A DNA stretch of 24,572 nt from Candidatus Segetimicrobium genomatis. GTDB lineage: Bacteria; Sysuimicrobiota; Sysuimicrobiia; Sysuimicrobiales; Segetimicrobiaceae. Positions within the stretch are counted from its first letter, which is position 1. Every line of letters starts with the position of its first letter. This document shows positions 1-7,461 of this stretch, one piece after another. The notes beneath the pieces were generated by a model. It searched no databases. It was given only the letters and a program-made list of their open reading frames with translations, and had not been told where the DNA came from. The stretch is from NCBI GenBank assembly GCA_005883865.1, contig VBAO01000177.1:1-24572 (forward strand), in the 5' to 3' direction. The position numbers and the translations under genes were made by a program.

Positions 1-243
1 GAAGCTACCCGACGTGCAGGCGTAGGCGACGCTGCTGGGCTGGATCAATCCAAGCAACTCCGCTTGGCTCTCGACGTCTTGCCCGGCCAGTTGCCCGTAC
101 GCCTCGACGGAGAAGTCGTCGATGAGCGGCCGCGTCCGGGCGACGTGGACTGTGACGCCAGAGGGAACTAATCGCCAAAAATCATCATCGTTTGCTCCGT
201 CCGCTGGAAACAGGATGCCGACCCGCGCGCGCCAGATCTCCAT
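1..243 (-). CDS. Maleate isomerase / arylmalonate decarboxylase family protein (partial, N-terminal 81 residues)
   Basis: The reading frame starts at the ATG at 243 and runs open off the left edge, so only the N-terminus is present. An AGAGGG Shine-Dalgarno lies 5 nt upstream of the ATG. The translation begins MEIWRARVGILFPADG and ends in VAYACTSGSF, where the Cys is the first catalytic cysteine position of the Asp/Glu racemase-like maleate isomerase family. It is clearly a paralogue of the next gene upstream (308-1102), matching it block for block (WRAR-GI--PAD, DDD-W, GVT-HV-R, AYAC-SGSF), so the two arose by tandem duplication. It probably acts in the cytoplasm on a small dicarboxylate or 2-aryl/alkyl malonate-like acid by cysteine chemistry; the substrate cannot be read from sequence. 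It is the last visible gene of the minus-strand creatininase operon, 64 bp after its paralogue. Confidence 0.8.
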   Translation of the reverse strand, partial: MEIWRARVGILFPADGANDDDFWRLVPSGVTVHVARTRPLIDDFSVEAYGQLAGQDVESQAELLGLIQPSSVAYACTSGSF

Positions 244-307
244 GAGTGCCCTCTGCGGGAATCCTGCGGCCCCTGCCCTGGTCCGGGGCCGCCACGTATT
301 TCCGGCG

Positions 308-1102
308 CTATCCAACCGAGGGTACGGCCGCCTTGGCCGGCAGAGCTCCGAAGGGGGACACTTCGAAAAGGCGCCCCCGCCGGGGAAGATGTCCGCGCAC
401 GCCCGCGAGCCGCAGCGCATGCCAGACGACCGCTTGATTTGCCGTGACGACCGGCTTGTCCACGTCTTCTTCCAAAGCCGCGATCATCTCCCCGGTGCGA
501 AAAGACGTGCAGGCGATCAGGACGGCTTCGGCGTCCGGCACGTTGACTTCTTTCCCCAGACGGTATGCCGTCTCCGGACCGAGCAAGGTGCTCACCGTGA
601 TCCCGGCCTGCCGGCAGAACGTCCAGATATCGGTCGGGAGCTCGAGCGCCTTGAAGTTCTGAATCTGAAAGCCTTCCGCCTCCAGATGGTTTCGCAACCG
701 TCGGTTCTTGGCTTCCCCGTAAGGGCTTGTCACCGTGATCCGATGGACCCCCAACGCGTTAAGCGCCGCCACGCAGGCGGTCATGCCCGTGGTTGCCGGG
801 CAACCTGCAGCCTTCTCCATGGCGGTGATGATCTGGCGGTCCCCCTCCCGTCCACGGATGAAGCTTCCAGAACAACACGCGTACGCTACCGCGTGGGGAT
901 GGATCGGGCAGAGCAGTTGAGACGCCGCCTGGATAGCACCGCTGTCAAACTGGTCCATCGCCGCCGCGATTGGGTCACCCTCCGTGATCGACTCATTCCG
1001 AGAAACGTGAAGGGTGACGCCCTCCGGCGCAAAATTCCAGTAATCGTCATCACCGTCGCTGTCCGCAGGATAGACAATGCCGATACGAGCGCGCCATCCC
1101 AT
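308..1102 (-). CDS. Maleate cis-trans isomerase / arylmalonate decarboxylase family protein
   Basis: A 264-residue protein starting at ATG 1102, chosen because GGAGG sits 7 nt upstream (1110-1114) and the downstream sequence matches the family N-terminus (MGWRARIGIVYPAD); the frame is open further upstream but without family similarity. Both cysteines expected for the Asp/Glu racemase superfamily are visible: AYACCSGSF near residue 75 and LIACTSFRTG near residue 195. This pair of Cys residues does the proton transfer or decarboxylation in maleate isomerase and arylmalonate decarboxylase. The protein is soluble, with no signal peptide, and of usual family length. It lies 25 bp after the creatininase-like gene and 64 bp before a second copy of itself, so an operon is likely. 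The actual substrate (maleate, aryl- or alkylmalonate, hydantoin-related acid) is not determined. Confidence 0.85.
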   Translation of the reverse strand: MGWRARIGIVYPADSDGDDDYWNFAPEGVTLHVSRNESITEGDPIAAAMDQFDSGAIQAASQLLCPIHPHAVAYACCSGSFIRGREGDRQIITAMEKAAGCPATTGMTACVAALNALGVHRITVTSPYGEAKNRRLRNHLEAEGFQIQNFKALELPTDIWTFCRQAGITVSTLLGPETAYRLGKEVNVPDAEAVLIACTSFRTGEMIAALEEDVDKPVVTANQAVVWHALRLAGVRGHLPRRGRLFEVSPFGALPAKAAVPSVG

Positions 1103-1127
1103 GGATGGTCCTCCTTCGTCTTCAGTC

Positions 1128-1958
1128 CTAGGACGCGGAATCGCGGCCGCCGGACTGCTTGACTCGAAAATCCTTCCGCGGATGCACAACCATGCTGCGA
1201 AATCCCTCGGCGAGTTGAATGAGGCCTCGGATCGCCGTCTCCGCGAACTCGCGGCCCTTCTCTTGGCTCGCCAAAGAAGGCGCACCTTCTACTCCGGTGC
1301 GCGTATTGCGGCTGTAGATGTCCGTGAATTGCAGAGGCGCGCCATCCAACATGTCGATCCAGTGCCAACCATCAACCCGCCCCAGCGGATATTCGTCGAC
1401 GACCTCATTACGCTTCACGAGATCGGGCCGCACATGCAGATACACGGACGTTTCATACTCGCAAGCGTGGCTCATCCCGCCGGGGGAGTGCGACTCGCGG
1501 AGGCGCACCATGGCCTCCTTCGCGAGCTCCCAAGAGTTAATCGCCGCGGCAACAGCCGGGGTATGCGTGACAACCATTCGCGCCGCGAGGTTGGCGATCT
1601 GGGCATTGCCACCGTGGGCATTCACGTAGAGGATGCGATCAAAACCCTGTCGAGCAAAACTCTCTCCCACATCGAAGTAATAGTGCAGGAGAGTCTCCGG
1701 CCGGATGGAGATCGTGCCGGGGAAATCCATGTTGTGCTCATTGTATCCATACTCGATACACGGTGTGCTGACGAGAAGATCAGGCCGGCGCTTCGCCGCT
1801 TCGTCGCAGTAATGGCCGGCGATCAAATTATCAGTATCGATCGGAAGATGCGGCCCATGCTGCTCGATCGCAGCGAGTGGGATCAAGATGACACGTCTCG
1901 CCTGCACGGCGTCATTCACTTCCTTCCAGGTCATGCTCGCGTACGCCCACTTGTTCAC
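1128..1958 (-). CDS. Creatininase family protein (creatinine amidohydrolase-like)
   Basis: A 276-residue metal-dependent amidohydrolase of the creatininase family. Metal ligands and active-site blocks are visible in order: IEQHGPHLPIDTD near the N-terminus (Glu, His and Asp ligands), VNAHGGN around the middle, and HACEYETS with the second-metal Glu. Family members open creatinine or act on formamide-type bonds, as in mycofactocin and riboflavin/F420 routes, so creatininase activity itself is not certain. The start is the GTG at 1958 because GGGAGGA lies at 1967-1973 just upstream; extending further gives only an Arg-rich non-family tail. It is the first gene of a minus-strand operon with two maleate isomerase-like genes, suggesting a catabolic unit for a cyclic amide or related N-compound whose acid product is then isomerised or decarboxylated. 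The pathway is inference. Confidence 0.85.
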   Translation of the reverse strand: MNKWAYASMTWKEVNDAVQARRVILIPLAAIEQHGPHLPIDTDNLIAGHYCDEAAKRRPDLLVSTPCIEYGYNEHNMDFPGTISIRPETLLHYYFDVGESFARQGFDRILYVNAHGGNAQIANLAARMVVTHTPAVAAAINSWELAKEAMVRLRESHSPGGMSHACEYETSVYLHVRPDLVKRNEVVDEYPLGRVDGWHWIDMLDGAPLQFTDIYSRNTRTGVEGAPSLASQEKGREFAETAIRGLIQLAEGFRSMVVHPRKDFRVKQSGGRDSAS

Positions 1959-1973
1959 GCGTCCTGTCCTCCC

Positions 1974-2419
1974 TTTCCGTTCCCGACGGCGCCCGAGCTT
2001 CGACCGGCGCGGCCGGATCAAACCTCAGGTCGCGATCAGCGGCGCGCTCGGCAACGTGCATTTCGGTGATGCGGATTCACAAGAAGCGCTCCCGTATGGT
2101 GCGCTGCGGCAGCCAGCCACACCGACCTCGATCGTCTGCGCACATCAAAGCCCCGTGATAGTCGTTGGCAGGCCTGAATGGATGTACGTAGAATCTTAAC
2201 GCACGGGATGGCGACTTGTAAACATTCCGTTCACATTTTGAAAAACAAAAGGAAACGCATCGAGGGCTCTGGGGTGGCTGTATCGACATCCGCGTGGACG
2301 GACGTCTGGTAACCCATTACCACGCTCGAACTCACAGTGACCGAATTGCGCTCTATCCGCGATTCGCATCATCGCGGCAAGATGAACAATTCGATGCATC
2401 TCCCAAGAATCAACGGAAG
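1974..2419. other. Divergent intergenic region
   Basis: About 450 bp between the creatininase operon (minus) and the MFS gene (plus). It contains the minus-strand promoter and palindrome at 2193-2235. Short open frames exist on both strands, but none has a ribosome-binding site or recognisable protein. I see no convincing promoter for the plus-strand MFS gene. Confidence 0.5.
2193..2235 (-). promoter_or_regulatory. Promoter of the creatininase operon with overlapping palindromic operator candidate
   Basis: On the minus strand TTTACA (2222-2217) and TAAGAT (2198-2193) are separated by 18 nt, a good sigma-70-type promoter pointing to the creatininase gene with a leader of about 230 nt. The imperfect palindrome TGTAAACATTCCGTTCACA (plus strand, 2217-2235; 7-nt arms, 5-nt spacer, one mismatch) covers the -35 box, as expected of a repressor operator of LacI or GntR type. 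No regulator gene lies in the window, so the repressor is unknown. Confidence 0.4.
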
Positions 2420-2548
2420 ATGGAAGTGAGGCGGGGCTTGGCGTTTCCTGTACAAGATCGCTTCTCGCTCGCTTTCGAGGTCCCCGGCTATCGATGGCTG
2501 TGGTTAAATGCGCTCTTCACTCAGCCAGGGGTGGTTGATGCTCCTGTT
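2420..2548 (+). pseudogene. Out-of-frame N-terminal remnant of the MFS transporter
   Basis: From the ATG at 2420 one frame reads a typical MFS exporter N-terminus, including VPGYRWLWLNALFTQ, the helix-1 entry of the EntS-like (MFS_3) family. After about 2548 this frame loses all similarity, while the frame one base over picks up at WLMLLLTNSPFWVGL. Relatives have around a dozen more residues between these blocks, so a small deletion with frameshift is the simplest reading. A sequencing error alone would not restore the missing residues. The exact breakpoint cannot be fixed by eye. Confidence 0.55.
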
Positions 2549-3710
2549 AACCAATTCCCCCTTCTGGGTTGGTCTGGCCGCGGGTATTCGAGGAGCCAGT
2601 CAGGCCATCTTCAGCGTCCCGGTCGGGTCTCTCGCTGATCGATTTGACCGGCGCAAGATCTTGATCGTCACACAAAGTACAGGTGCGCTCGCAACGCTGA
2701 CGATTGCGGTTCTCGTGCTGACACATGTCATCCGGCCGTGGCATCTGTTCATCTACCTGATTGTGGCCGGAGCAGTCTACTCCGCGAACCGGCCGTGCGT
2801 CAATGGACTCATCTACGACGTGGTCGGCGAACACCGGCTTCTCAACGCGAGCGCATTTCAATCCATGGCGGGAAGTCTCTTCCGGATCTTCGGGGCGCTG
2901 GGCGGAGGTATGATAATCGATAAAGTGGGCGTCGGCGAAAACTATTTGCTCATCTCCGCCTGCTATCTCGCCGGCACCGGCGCCCTATTGCTATTGAAGA
3001 CCCCGGTGGTGATCCGGCGGGCGCCGGAACCCCTCTTCAGTGAGGTCGCCGCGGGCCTCCGCTACGCACTGCGTACCCGCCGGCTCCGCCATCTTCTCGC
3101 GCTCAGCCTGATGAATGAATCGTTCGGCTTTTCCTTTTTTACGATGCTCCCGGTGATGGCACGGGATGTCCTAAGAGTCGGCGGGATCGGCATGGGATAT
3201 CTCACCGCGGTGAATGGGGTGGGGCAACTCGCCGCCACATTGCGGATCGTCTCCAGGGGAGATGTACGCAATAAGGGAAGGATGGTGGTGACCGCCGCCC
3301 TCGGATTCGGCGTTTTCGTGACCCTGTTCGGGCTGTCTCAGTGGTTTCTCGTATCGCTGATCTTCGCCACCCTCATCGGATACATGGCAAGTACGTACGA
3401 TGCCACGATGGCGACAGTCGTGCAGCTCGCGGCTTCCGATAAGATGCGGGGTCGCATCCTGGGCCTGTATTCCTTCACGCTCAGCCTCAGTCCGCTGGGA
3501 GGGCTCATCACCGGTACCGTCGCGACGCTGCTCAACACTCCCCTGGCCATCGCGCTGAGCGGCGCCGTCGTGATCACCGGCGCGTTAGGGTTGTACCCAC
3601 GCCTCCACGCAGTGACTTTCTCAACCGCTGAGGTGAGCCTAGAGACCGGCCAAGGCCGGGTCCCTTTTTCAGGCGATCGGACCGGTACCGACGTCGCGAT
3701 GCACGAATGA
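2508..3710 (+). CDS. MFS transporter, EntS-like (MFS_3) family, 5' end disrupted
   Basis: A 400-residue membrane protein with about 11 hydrophobic segments. The MFS motif A is visible as GSLADRFDRRKIL between the first two complete helices. Family members export siderophores, drugs or metabolites by proton antiport across the inner membrane; no substrate can be assigned. The ATG at 2508 is the first start in this frame but has no Shine-Dalgarno, and the normal first helix is encoded just upstream in another frame (2420-2548). The gene is therefore probably N-terminally damaged, and this product would lack helix 1. The rest of the frame is intact with good family character, so the damage looks recent, or a shortened protein is made. 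It is followed by an SDR gene on the same strand after about 200 bp. Confidence 0.75.
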   Translation: MRSSLSQGWLMLLLTNSPFWVGLAAGIRGASQAIFSVPVGSLADRFDRRKILIVTQSTGALATLTIAVLVLTHVIRPWHLFIYLIVAGAVYSANRPCVNGLIYDVVGEHRLLNASAFQSMAGSLFRIFGALGGGMIIDKVGVGENYLLISACYLAGTGALLLLKTPVVIRRAPEPLFSEVAAGLRYALRTRRLRHLLALSLMNESFGFSFFTMLPVMARDVLRVGGIGMGYLTAVNGVGQLAATLRIVSRGDVRNKGRMVVTAALGFGVFVTLFGLSQWFLVSLIFATLIGYMASTYDATMATVVQLAASDKMRGRILGLYSFTLSLSPLGGLITGTVATLLNTPLAIALSGAVVITGALGLYPRLHAVTFSTAEVSLETGQGRVPFSGDRTGTDVAMHE

Positions 3711-3912
3711 GACCGTGCTCGATCAGGGAGACCGTGATCAGAAATCTCGCACGAGAGGATGGGGCGCCGATGAGGAACAAGATTGAAATCCTTACGGCGG
3801 CGGTTTGCGGTCGAGCACCATCGATGGCGAAGGAGGCGACCCTTGTGGAGAGACCACCACAACCGATGGCGGCAAGGCGTGTGTCGTCCGAGGGGCGGCG
3901 GAGTTGACCGCC

Positions 3913-4734
3913 ATGGGGCCCTCTTCGGATCCGGCCCGCGTCGATCTGCACCTCCGCGAGAAGGTTGCACTGGTGACCGCATCGAGCGAGGGGCTGGGCT
4001 TTGCGTGCGCGCTCCGTCTGGCCGAAGCCGGTTGCCAGGTGGCGATCTGCGGACGGCGCCCCGACGTCCTGGAGCGCGCCCGCGCGGAGATCGAGAGACG
4101 CACCGAGAGACCGGTTACTGCCATTCCGGCAGACTTGACCAAGCCGGAGCAAATCGATGCTCTCTTCCAGGAAGTCCCACGCCGTCTCCGCAGGCTCGAC
4201 GTCCTCGTCGCGAACCCCGGCGGCCATGTCCCGTACGGTGGACTTGAGGACTTGACCGAGGAGCAATGGTATCAAGCTTTCGAACTTCTTCTGATGAGCG
4301 CGGTGCGCCTCTCGCGACTCGCTGTGCCTCTCATGCGGGCGCAGGGCGCAGGAGACATCGTCTTTATCACGTCGTCCACGGTGCGGGAGCCTCCACAGCA
4401 CCTCTTGTTATCAAATGCGCTCCAAGCTGGTGTGACAGGGTTTGCAAAGACGCTGTCGCGCAGCCTGGCTTCCTACAACATCCGGGTCAACGTTGTTGCG
4501 CCGGGTTATTTCGACACGGGGAGGGTGCGGCGCCGGATCGACGACATCGTGGAGCGTGAACACGTGCCGCGGCAATCGGCAGCGCTACAGGTTGCGGGAG
4601 ACGTCCCGCTGGGCCGCATCGGCACCGCGGGTGAGCTCGCCGAGCTTGTGACGTTTCTGGTGAGCCGGCGCGCAGGCTTCCTTACCGGGGCGACGATCCA
4701 GATCGACGGCGGCAGCAGCCACAGTCTATTCTAG
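3913..4734 (+). CDS. Atypical short-chain dehydrogenase/reductase (FabG-like, degenerate active site)
   Basis: A 273-residue Rossmann-fold SDR. The start is set at ATG 3913 (GGAG about 10 nt upstream); the open frame extends to 3805 but the extra residues do not look like SDR. The cofactor loop reads TASSEGLG in place of TGxxxGIG, and the usual NNAG is VANPGG. Where classical SDRs have YxxxK, this protein has LLLSNALQAG, so the catalytic Tyr and Lys are both missing while Ser (ITSST) is kept. This is the known pattern of the 3-oxoacyl reductase-like subgroup that lacks a perfect catalytic tetrad, so it need not be a pseudogene. The C-terminus FLTGATIQIDGG is typical. It may follow the MFS gene in one transcript; the substrate is unknown. 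Confidence 0.85.
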   Translation: MGPSSDPARVDLHLREKVALVTASSEGLGFACALRLAEAGCQVAICGRRPDVLERARAEIERRTERPVTAIPADLTKPEQIDALFQEVPRRLRRLDVLVANPGGHVPYGGLEDLTEEQWYQAFELLLMSAVRLSRLAVPLMRAQGAGDIVFITSSTVREPPQHLLLSNALQAGVTGFAKTLSRSLASYNIRVNVVAPGYFDTGRVRRRIDDIVEREHVPRQSAALQVAGDVPLGRIGTAGELAELVTFLVSRRAGFLTGATIQIDGGSSHSLF

Positions 4735-4738
4735 GAAC

Positions 4739-4785
4739 GAGCGCGCACCTAGGAGAGTCAGTGAGCACCCTAGTAGGTCGCGCTC
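4739..4785. terminator. Inverted repeat between convergent SDR genes, possible bidirectional terminator
   Basis: GAGCGCG (4739-4745) pairs with CGCGCTC (4779-4785); inside it ACCTA (4747-4751) pairs with TAGGT (4774-4778) with a one-base bulge. The structure sits in the 35-bp gap between two convergent genes and runs into the 3' end of the minus-strand one. No T-run follows on either strand, so termination is inferred from position and symmetry only. Confidence 0.35.
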
Positions 4786-5534
4786 AACCCTCCGTCGACG
4801 ATAATGTCTTGCCCGGTGTCGAACTCGCTGAGAACAAGGCCCATCACCGCTTGGGCGACGTGCTCCGGAGCGGCGCAACCCCGCAGCGGAGTCCGAGCAG
4901 CGGTGTCGGCTTGAGAGGCTTTTGCGTACTCCTCGCCTTTGGCGATGATTGACCAGCGGGTGGCAACTTCCCCGGGGGAGACCGAATTGACCCGAATCTC
5001 CGGTGCCAGGGCGACGGCCATCCCGCGCGTCAACTGCACAAGCGCAGCCTTGGACACCCCATAGGGAAGGGATGAACCCGTACCGCGGTGCCCGCTGGTC
5101 GACGCGATATTTACGATTGCGCCCCTGGTGGCGCGAAGAGCAGGCGCCGCCGCGCGTGAGCAATAGAAGGCGCCGAAGAGGTTCACTCCGAGAATCGCCT
5201 GCCAGACCTCGTCCGTCACAGCATCCAGATCCGAGAAATCGATCCATCGAGTAATCCCGGCATTGTTGACAAGAACATCAATGCGGTGGAAGCGTTCGAC
5301 AATCTGAGTGACCATTGCCGTGGCCTCATCCTTTCGAGCGACATCGGCCTGTAATGCGATCCCCTCGCAGTCGTAGTTGGCTAATGCTCGAACGGTTGCC
5401 TCAGTATCATCGCGAGAACGGGAATAGTTGACGCCAACGGCACGAGCTCCCGCCTGAGCGAGGGCTTGACAAATCGCGCGCCCGATACCTGTGCCGCCAC
5501 CGGTCACAATCCCAACACCGCCCTTCAGACTCAT
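4770..5534 (-). CDS. Classical SDR oxidoreductase (FabG-like)
   Basis: A 254-residue short-chain dehydrogenase with complete classical motifs: cofactor loop TGGGTGIGR near residue 11, NNAG near 90, catalytic Ser in NIASTSG and YGVSK around residues 140-160, the PG turn SVSPGEVAT, and a C-terminal GQDIIVDGG. The start is ATG 5534, preceded by AAAGGGGG at suitable spacing; an upstream in-frame start at 5564 lacks this. It probably interconverts an alcohol and a ketone with NAD(P)(H) in the cytoplasm. It lies 101 bp downstream of the cupin gene on the same strand and converges with the atypical SDR. Its similarity to that SDR is only at superfamily level, so they are not a recent duplication. 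The substrate is unknown. Confidence 0.88.
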   Translation of the reverse strand: MSLKGGVGIVTGGGTGIGRAICQALAQAGARAVGVNYSRSRDDTEATVRALANYDCEGIALQADVARKDEATAMVTQIVERFHRIDVLVNNAGITRWIDFSDLDAVTDEVWQAILGVNLFGAFYCSRAAAPALRATRGAIVNIASTSGHRGTGSSLPYGVSKAALVQLTRGMAVALAPEIRVNSVSPGEVATRWSIIAKGEEYAKASQADTAARTPLRGCAAPEHVAQAVMGLVLSEFDTGQDIIVDGGLSATY

Positions 5535-5635
5535 CAACAACCCCCTTTGCCCACAGGGCTGCACCGCGTGACGTGGCGTGAAGCCCGGGATTTTGGCCCA
5601 CTCGCTTCGCGAGGGTGCGCGGTGAGGAGGGACGG

Positions 5636-6112
5636 CTAGTGCGATTTAACACGCATTCCGTGCCGTTCGGCAACCGCCGCAAACTCCTCCGGTGTAAGCG
5701 ATTTGGCTTCTTCTCCGGGCGGCGTGCCGATATCACGGAACATCGCCTCCAGTCCAGGCGGAGATATGACCCATACCACCTGAAGAGGCTTGTCGCTCGT
5801 GTTCTCCACGCCATGCCAAACACCTTGCGGAATGAAGACGGTTGTGCCCGCCTCGAATTGCGCCCGCTCGTCGCCGACGATGACGGTGCCCTGACCGGCG
5901 TAGACGAAAAGAATCTCGTCTTGAGAGTCATGGCGATGAACTGGGATACGGCCGCCAACCTCTACCTGTTGGGTGCCCATCGCCATTCGTGCGGAAGATG
6001 TATTTGTGGGATCCACCTTAATGAAGACGTGTCCGCTGCGCGTGGGCGGGCGTAACCACAGTAACTCACCCTCGTCCGAATGTCGCACATATTTGGATGA
6101 AGTTCGTCGCAC
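5636..6112 (-). CDS. Cupin domain-containing protein
   Basis: A 158-residue single-domain cupin. Motif 1 is seen as GGRIPVHRHDSQDEILFVYAG (metal ligands His, His, Glu) and motif 2 as FIPQGVWHGVEN (fourth ligand His) around residues 50-110, so the metal site is complete. The N-terminus is polar and may bind the partner or substrate. The start is GTG 6112 with a perfect AAGGAGG at 6119-6125, 6 nt upstream. Cupins of this size are dioxygenases, isomerases or sensor/storage proteins, and no specific role can be given. It is first in a two-gene unit with the downstream SDR, suggesting a small catabolic or modification step shared by both. Confidence 0.85.
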   Translation of the reverse strand: MRRTSSKYVRHSDEGELLWLRPPTRSGHVFIKVDPTNTSSARMAMGTQQVEVGGRIPVHRHDSQDEILFVYAGQGTVIVGDERAQFEAGTTVFIPQGVWHGVENTSDKPLQVVWVISPPGLEAMFRDIGTPPGEEAKSLTPEEFAAVAERHGMRVKSH

Positions 6113-6199
6113 CGGCGACCTCCTTGCTCACCTACATCCCAAGATGCCTACGCCTTGCAGACCAAGTCGATCATCACCGTCGCCACGTCCGTTGTCGCT

Positions 6200-6438
6200 T
6201 CATCGAAGAGTAAGGGCCGGAACGATGTTCTGAGGCTGAGGAACGTATCCGATTCCGAGGAGCGTGCGGGGGTGCACGGGAGCTCGGTGGCGTCATTTCG
6301 CGTCCCAGGACATCCTCCCCCGATGCAGGCCGGTCAGTCCCATGATGGTCTTCAACAATGTGATTTCCTCGAACCGCTCCACTCCCATTCCCTTGGCGGC
6401 TAGTCGATTTTCAGGATATGATGTGCATTTTCGGTCAT
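6200..6438 (-). pseudogene. Decayed fragment of a LivF-type branched-chain amino acid ABC transporter ATPase
   Basis: Read on the minus strand, three pieces in different frames follow the LivF order. From ATG 6438 comes MTENAHHILKID, then a stop. The next frame gives TLLKTIMGLTGLHRGRMSW (just after where Walker A would be), ending at the stop at 6295-6293. Another frame then gives GIGYVPQPQNIVPALTL, with the hallmark GIGYVPQ block at 6256-6236 and a stop at 6202-6200. The Walker A motif GxNGAGKTT is lost and nothing remains of the signature or Walker B half. This is a truncated, multiply frameshifted relic of a transporter gene, located between the cupin and prs genes. It accounts for most of the otherwise gene-free stretch 6126-6531. 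Confidence 0.6.
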
Positions 6439-6531
6439 GAGTCGTTCGTGGTGGTGAGCTCAGGTTCCTCTCCCAGAAAGACTTGGGCGTTGGGACACCG
6501 GACAGTTCAGGGCCCAGTACTGGGGAAGATT

Positions 6532-7461
6532 CTAAGTGAACAGCGTGCTCACCGATTCGTTGAGGTGAATGTTTCGCATCGCGCGGGCGAGGAGCGGGGC
6601 GGCCGAGAGGATGCGGACACGGTCGGTCTTGACCTCGGGGGAAAGCGGGATGCTGTTCGTGAACGCGAACTCCCGGACGTCGGTCCGATCGAGGATCTGG
6701 GCGGCGGGGCCGGCGAGCACGGCGTGCGTCACGCAGACGTAGGCGCCGGGCCGGGCGCCGTGCTGCGTCAACGCATCCAACGCGCTGGCGATCGTGCCCC
6801 CCGTCGAGATGATGCGGTCGATGAGGACGGGGATCCGCCCTTCCACCTCGCCGACCACCTGCACCGTCTGCTCTGCATCGGGGGCCGTCCGCCGCTGGAA
6901 GACGACCGCGAGCGGCAGGCGCAGCCGCTCGGCCAGCCGGTAGGCGACCTTGACCGCGCCGTCGTCCGGCGCGACGACGACCGCGGGCTCGGGGACCTTC
7001 TCCCGGAGGTACTCGGCAAACAGCGGGAGCGCCCGGAGGTGATCCACCGGGATGTTGAAAAACCCCTCGATCTGATCGGCTTCCAGATCCAGGGCGAGGA
7101 TCCGGTGCACCCCCGCGCTCTGGAGCAGGTCGGCCACGAGCCGGCCGGTGATCGGCTCCCTCGGGGCGTTCTTCTTGTCTTGCCGCGCATACCCGTAGTA
7201 CGGCATCACCGCGGTGATCCGGCCCGCCGACGCCCGGCGGAGCGCGTCCACCATGACGAGCAACTCCATCAGGTTCTCGTTCACGGGAGGACAGGTGGGC
7301 TGGATGACAAACGTGTCGACGCCCCGGACGCTTTCCTCGAAACGCGCGTAGATCTCCCCGTCTTCGAACCGATGAATCGCGACGCGCCCGAGCGCCAGCT
7401 CGAGTTGGGAGGCGACTTCCTGCCCGAGCTCGCGGTTCGCGGTGCCGCAGAAGATCTTCAG
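6532..7461 (-). CDS. prs: Ribose-phosphate pyrophosphokinase (PRPP synthetase)
   Basis: Makes PRPP from ribose 5-phosphate and ATP for nucleotide, His and Trp synthesis. The family N-terminus (LKIFCGTANRELGQEVA) is encoded up to 7461, and no ATG, GTG or TTG precedes it in frame nearby. The start must therefore be the CTG at 7461, which overlaps the spoVS stop as CTGA; this gives 309 residues, normal for the family. Visible motifs are RFEDGE, PYYGYARQDKK (catalytic flexible loop) and the C-terminal LLARAMRNIHLNESVSTLF. The PRPP-binding loop reads LIDRIISTGGTIASA instead of the usual DDxxDTGGT, and the upstream PDxGG block is PDDGAVK, so the active site is somewhat divergent. It is probably translated by coupling to spoVS. 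In many Firmicutes glmU precedes prs; here it does not. Confidence 0.9.
   Translation of the reverse strand: MKIFCGTANRELGQEVASQLELALGRVAIHRFEDGEIYARFEESVRGVDTFVIQPTCPPVNENLMELLVMVDALRRASAGRITAVMPYYGYARQDKKNAPREPITGRLVADLLQSAGVHRILALDLEADQIEGFFNIPVDHLRALPLFAEYLREKVPEPAVVVAPDDGAVKVAYRLAERLRLPLAVVFQRRTAPDAEQTVQVVGEVEGRIPVLIDRIISTGGTIASALDALTQHGARPGAYVCVTHAVLAGPAAQILDRTDVREFAFTNSIPLSPEVKTDRVRILSAAPLLARAMRNIHLNESVSTLFT

Noticed and set aside
3707..3907. Small plus-strand frame overlapping the MFS stop (ATGA)
   Set aside because: The overlap looks like coupling, but the 66-residue product resembles nothing, and its end abuts the SDR region without conservation signs.
6513..6524. Palindrome CCCAGTACTGGG after prs as a terminator
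   Set aside because: It is a perfect 12-bp palindrome but has no room for a loop and no following T-run; probably chance.
6532..7284. ATG at 7284 as the prs start
   Set aside because: It would remove about 59 conserved N-terminal residues, including the FCGTANREL and FEDGE blocks.
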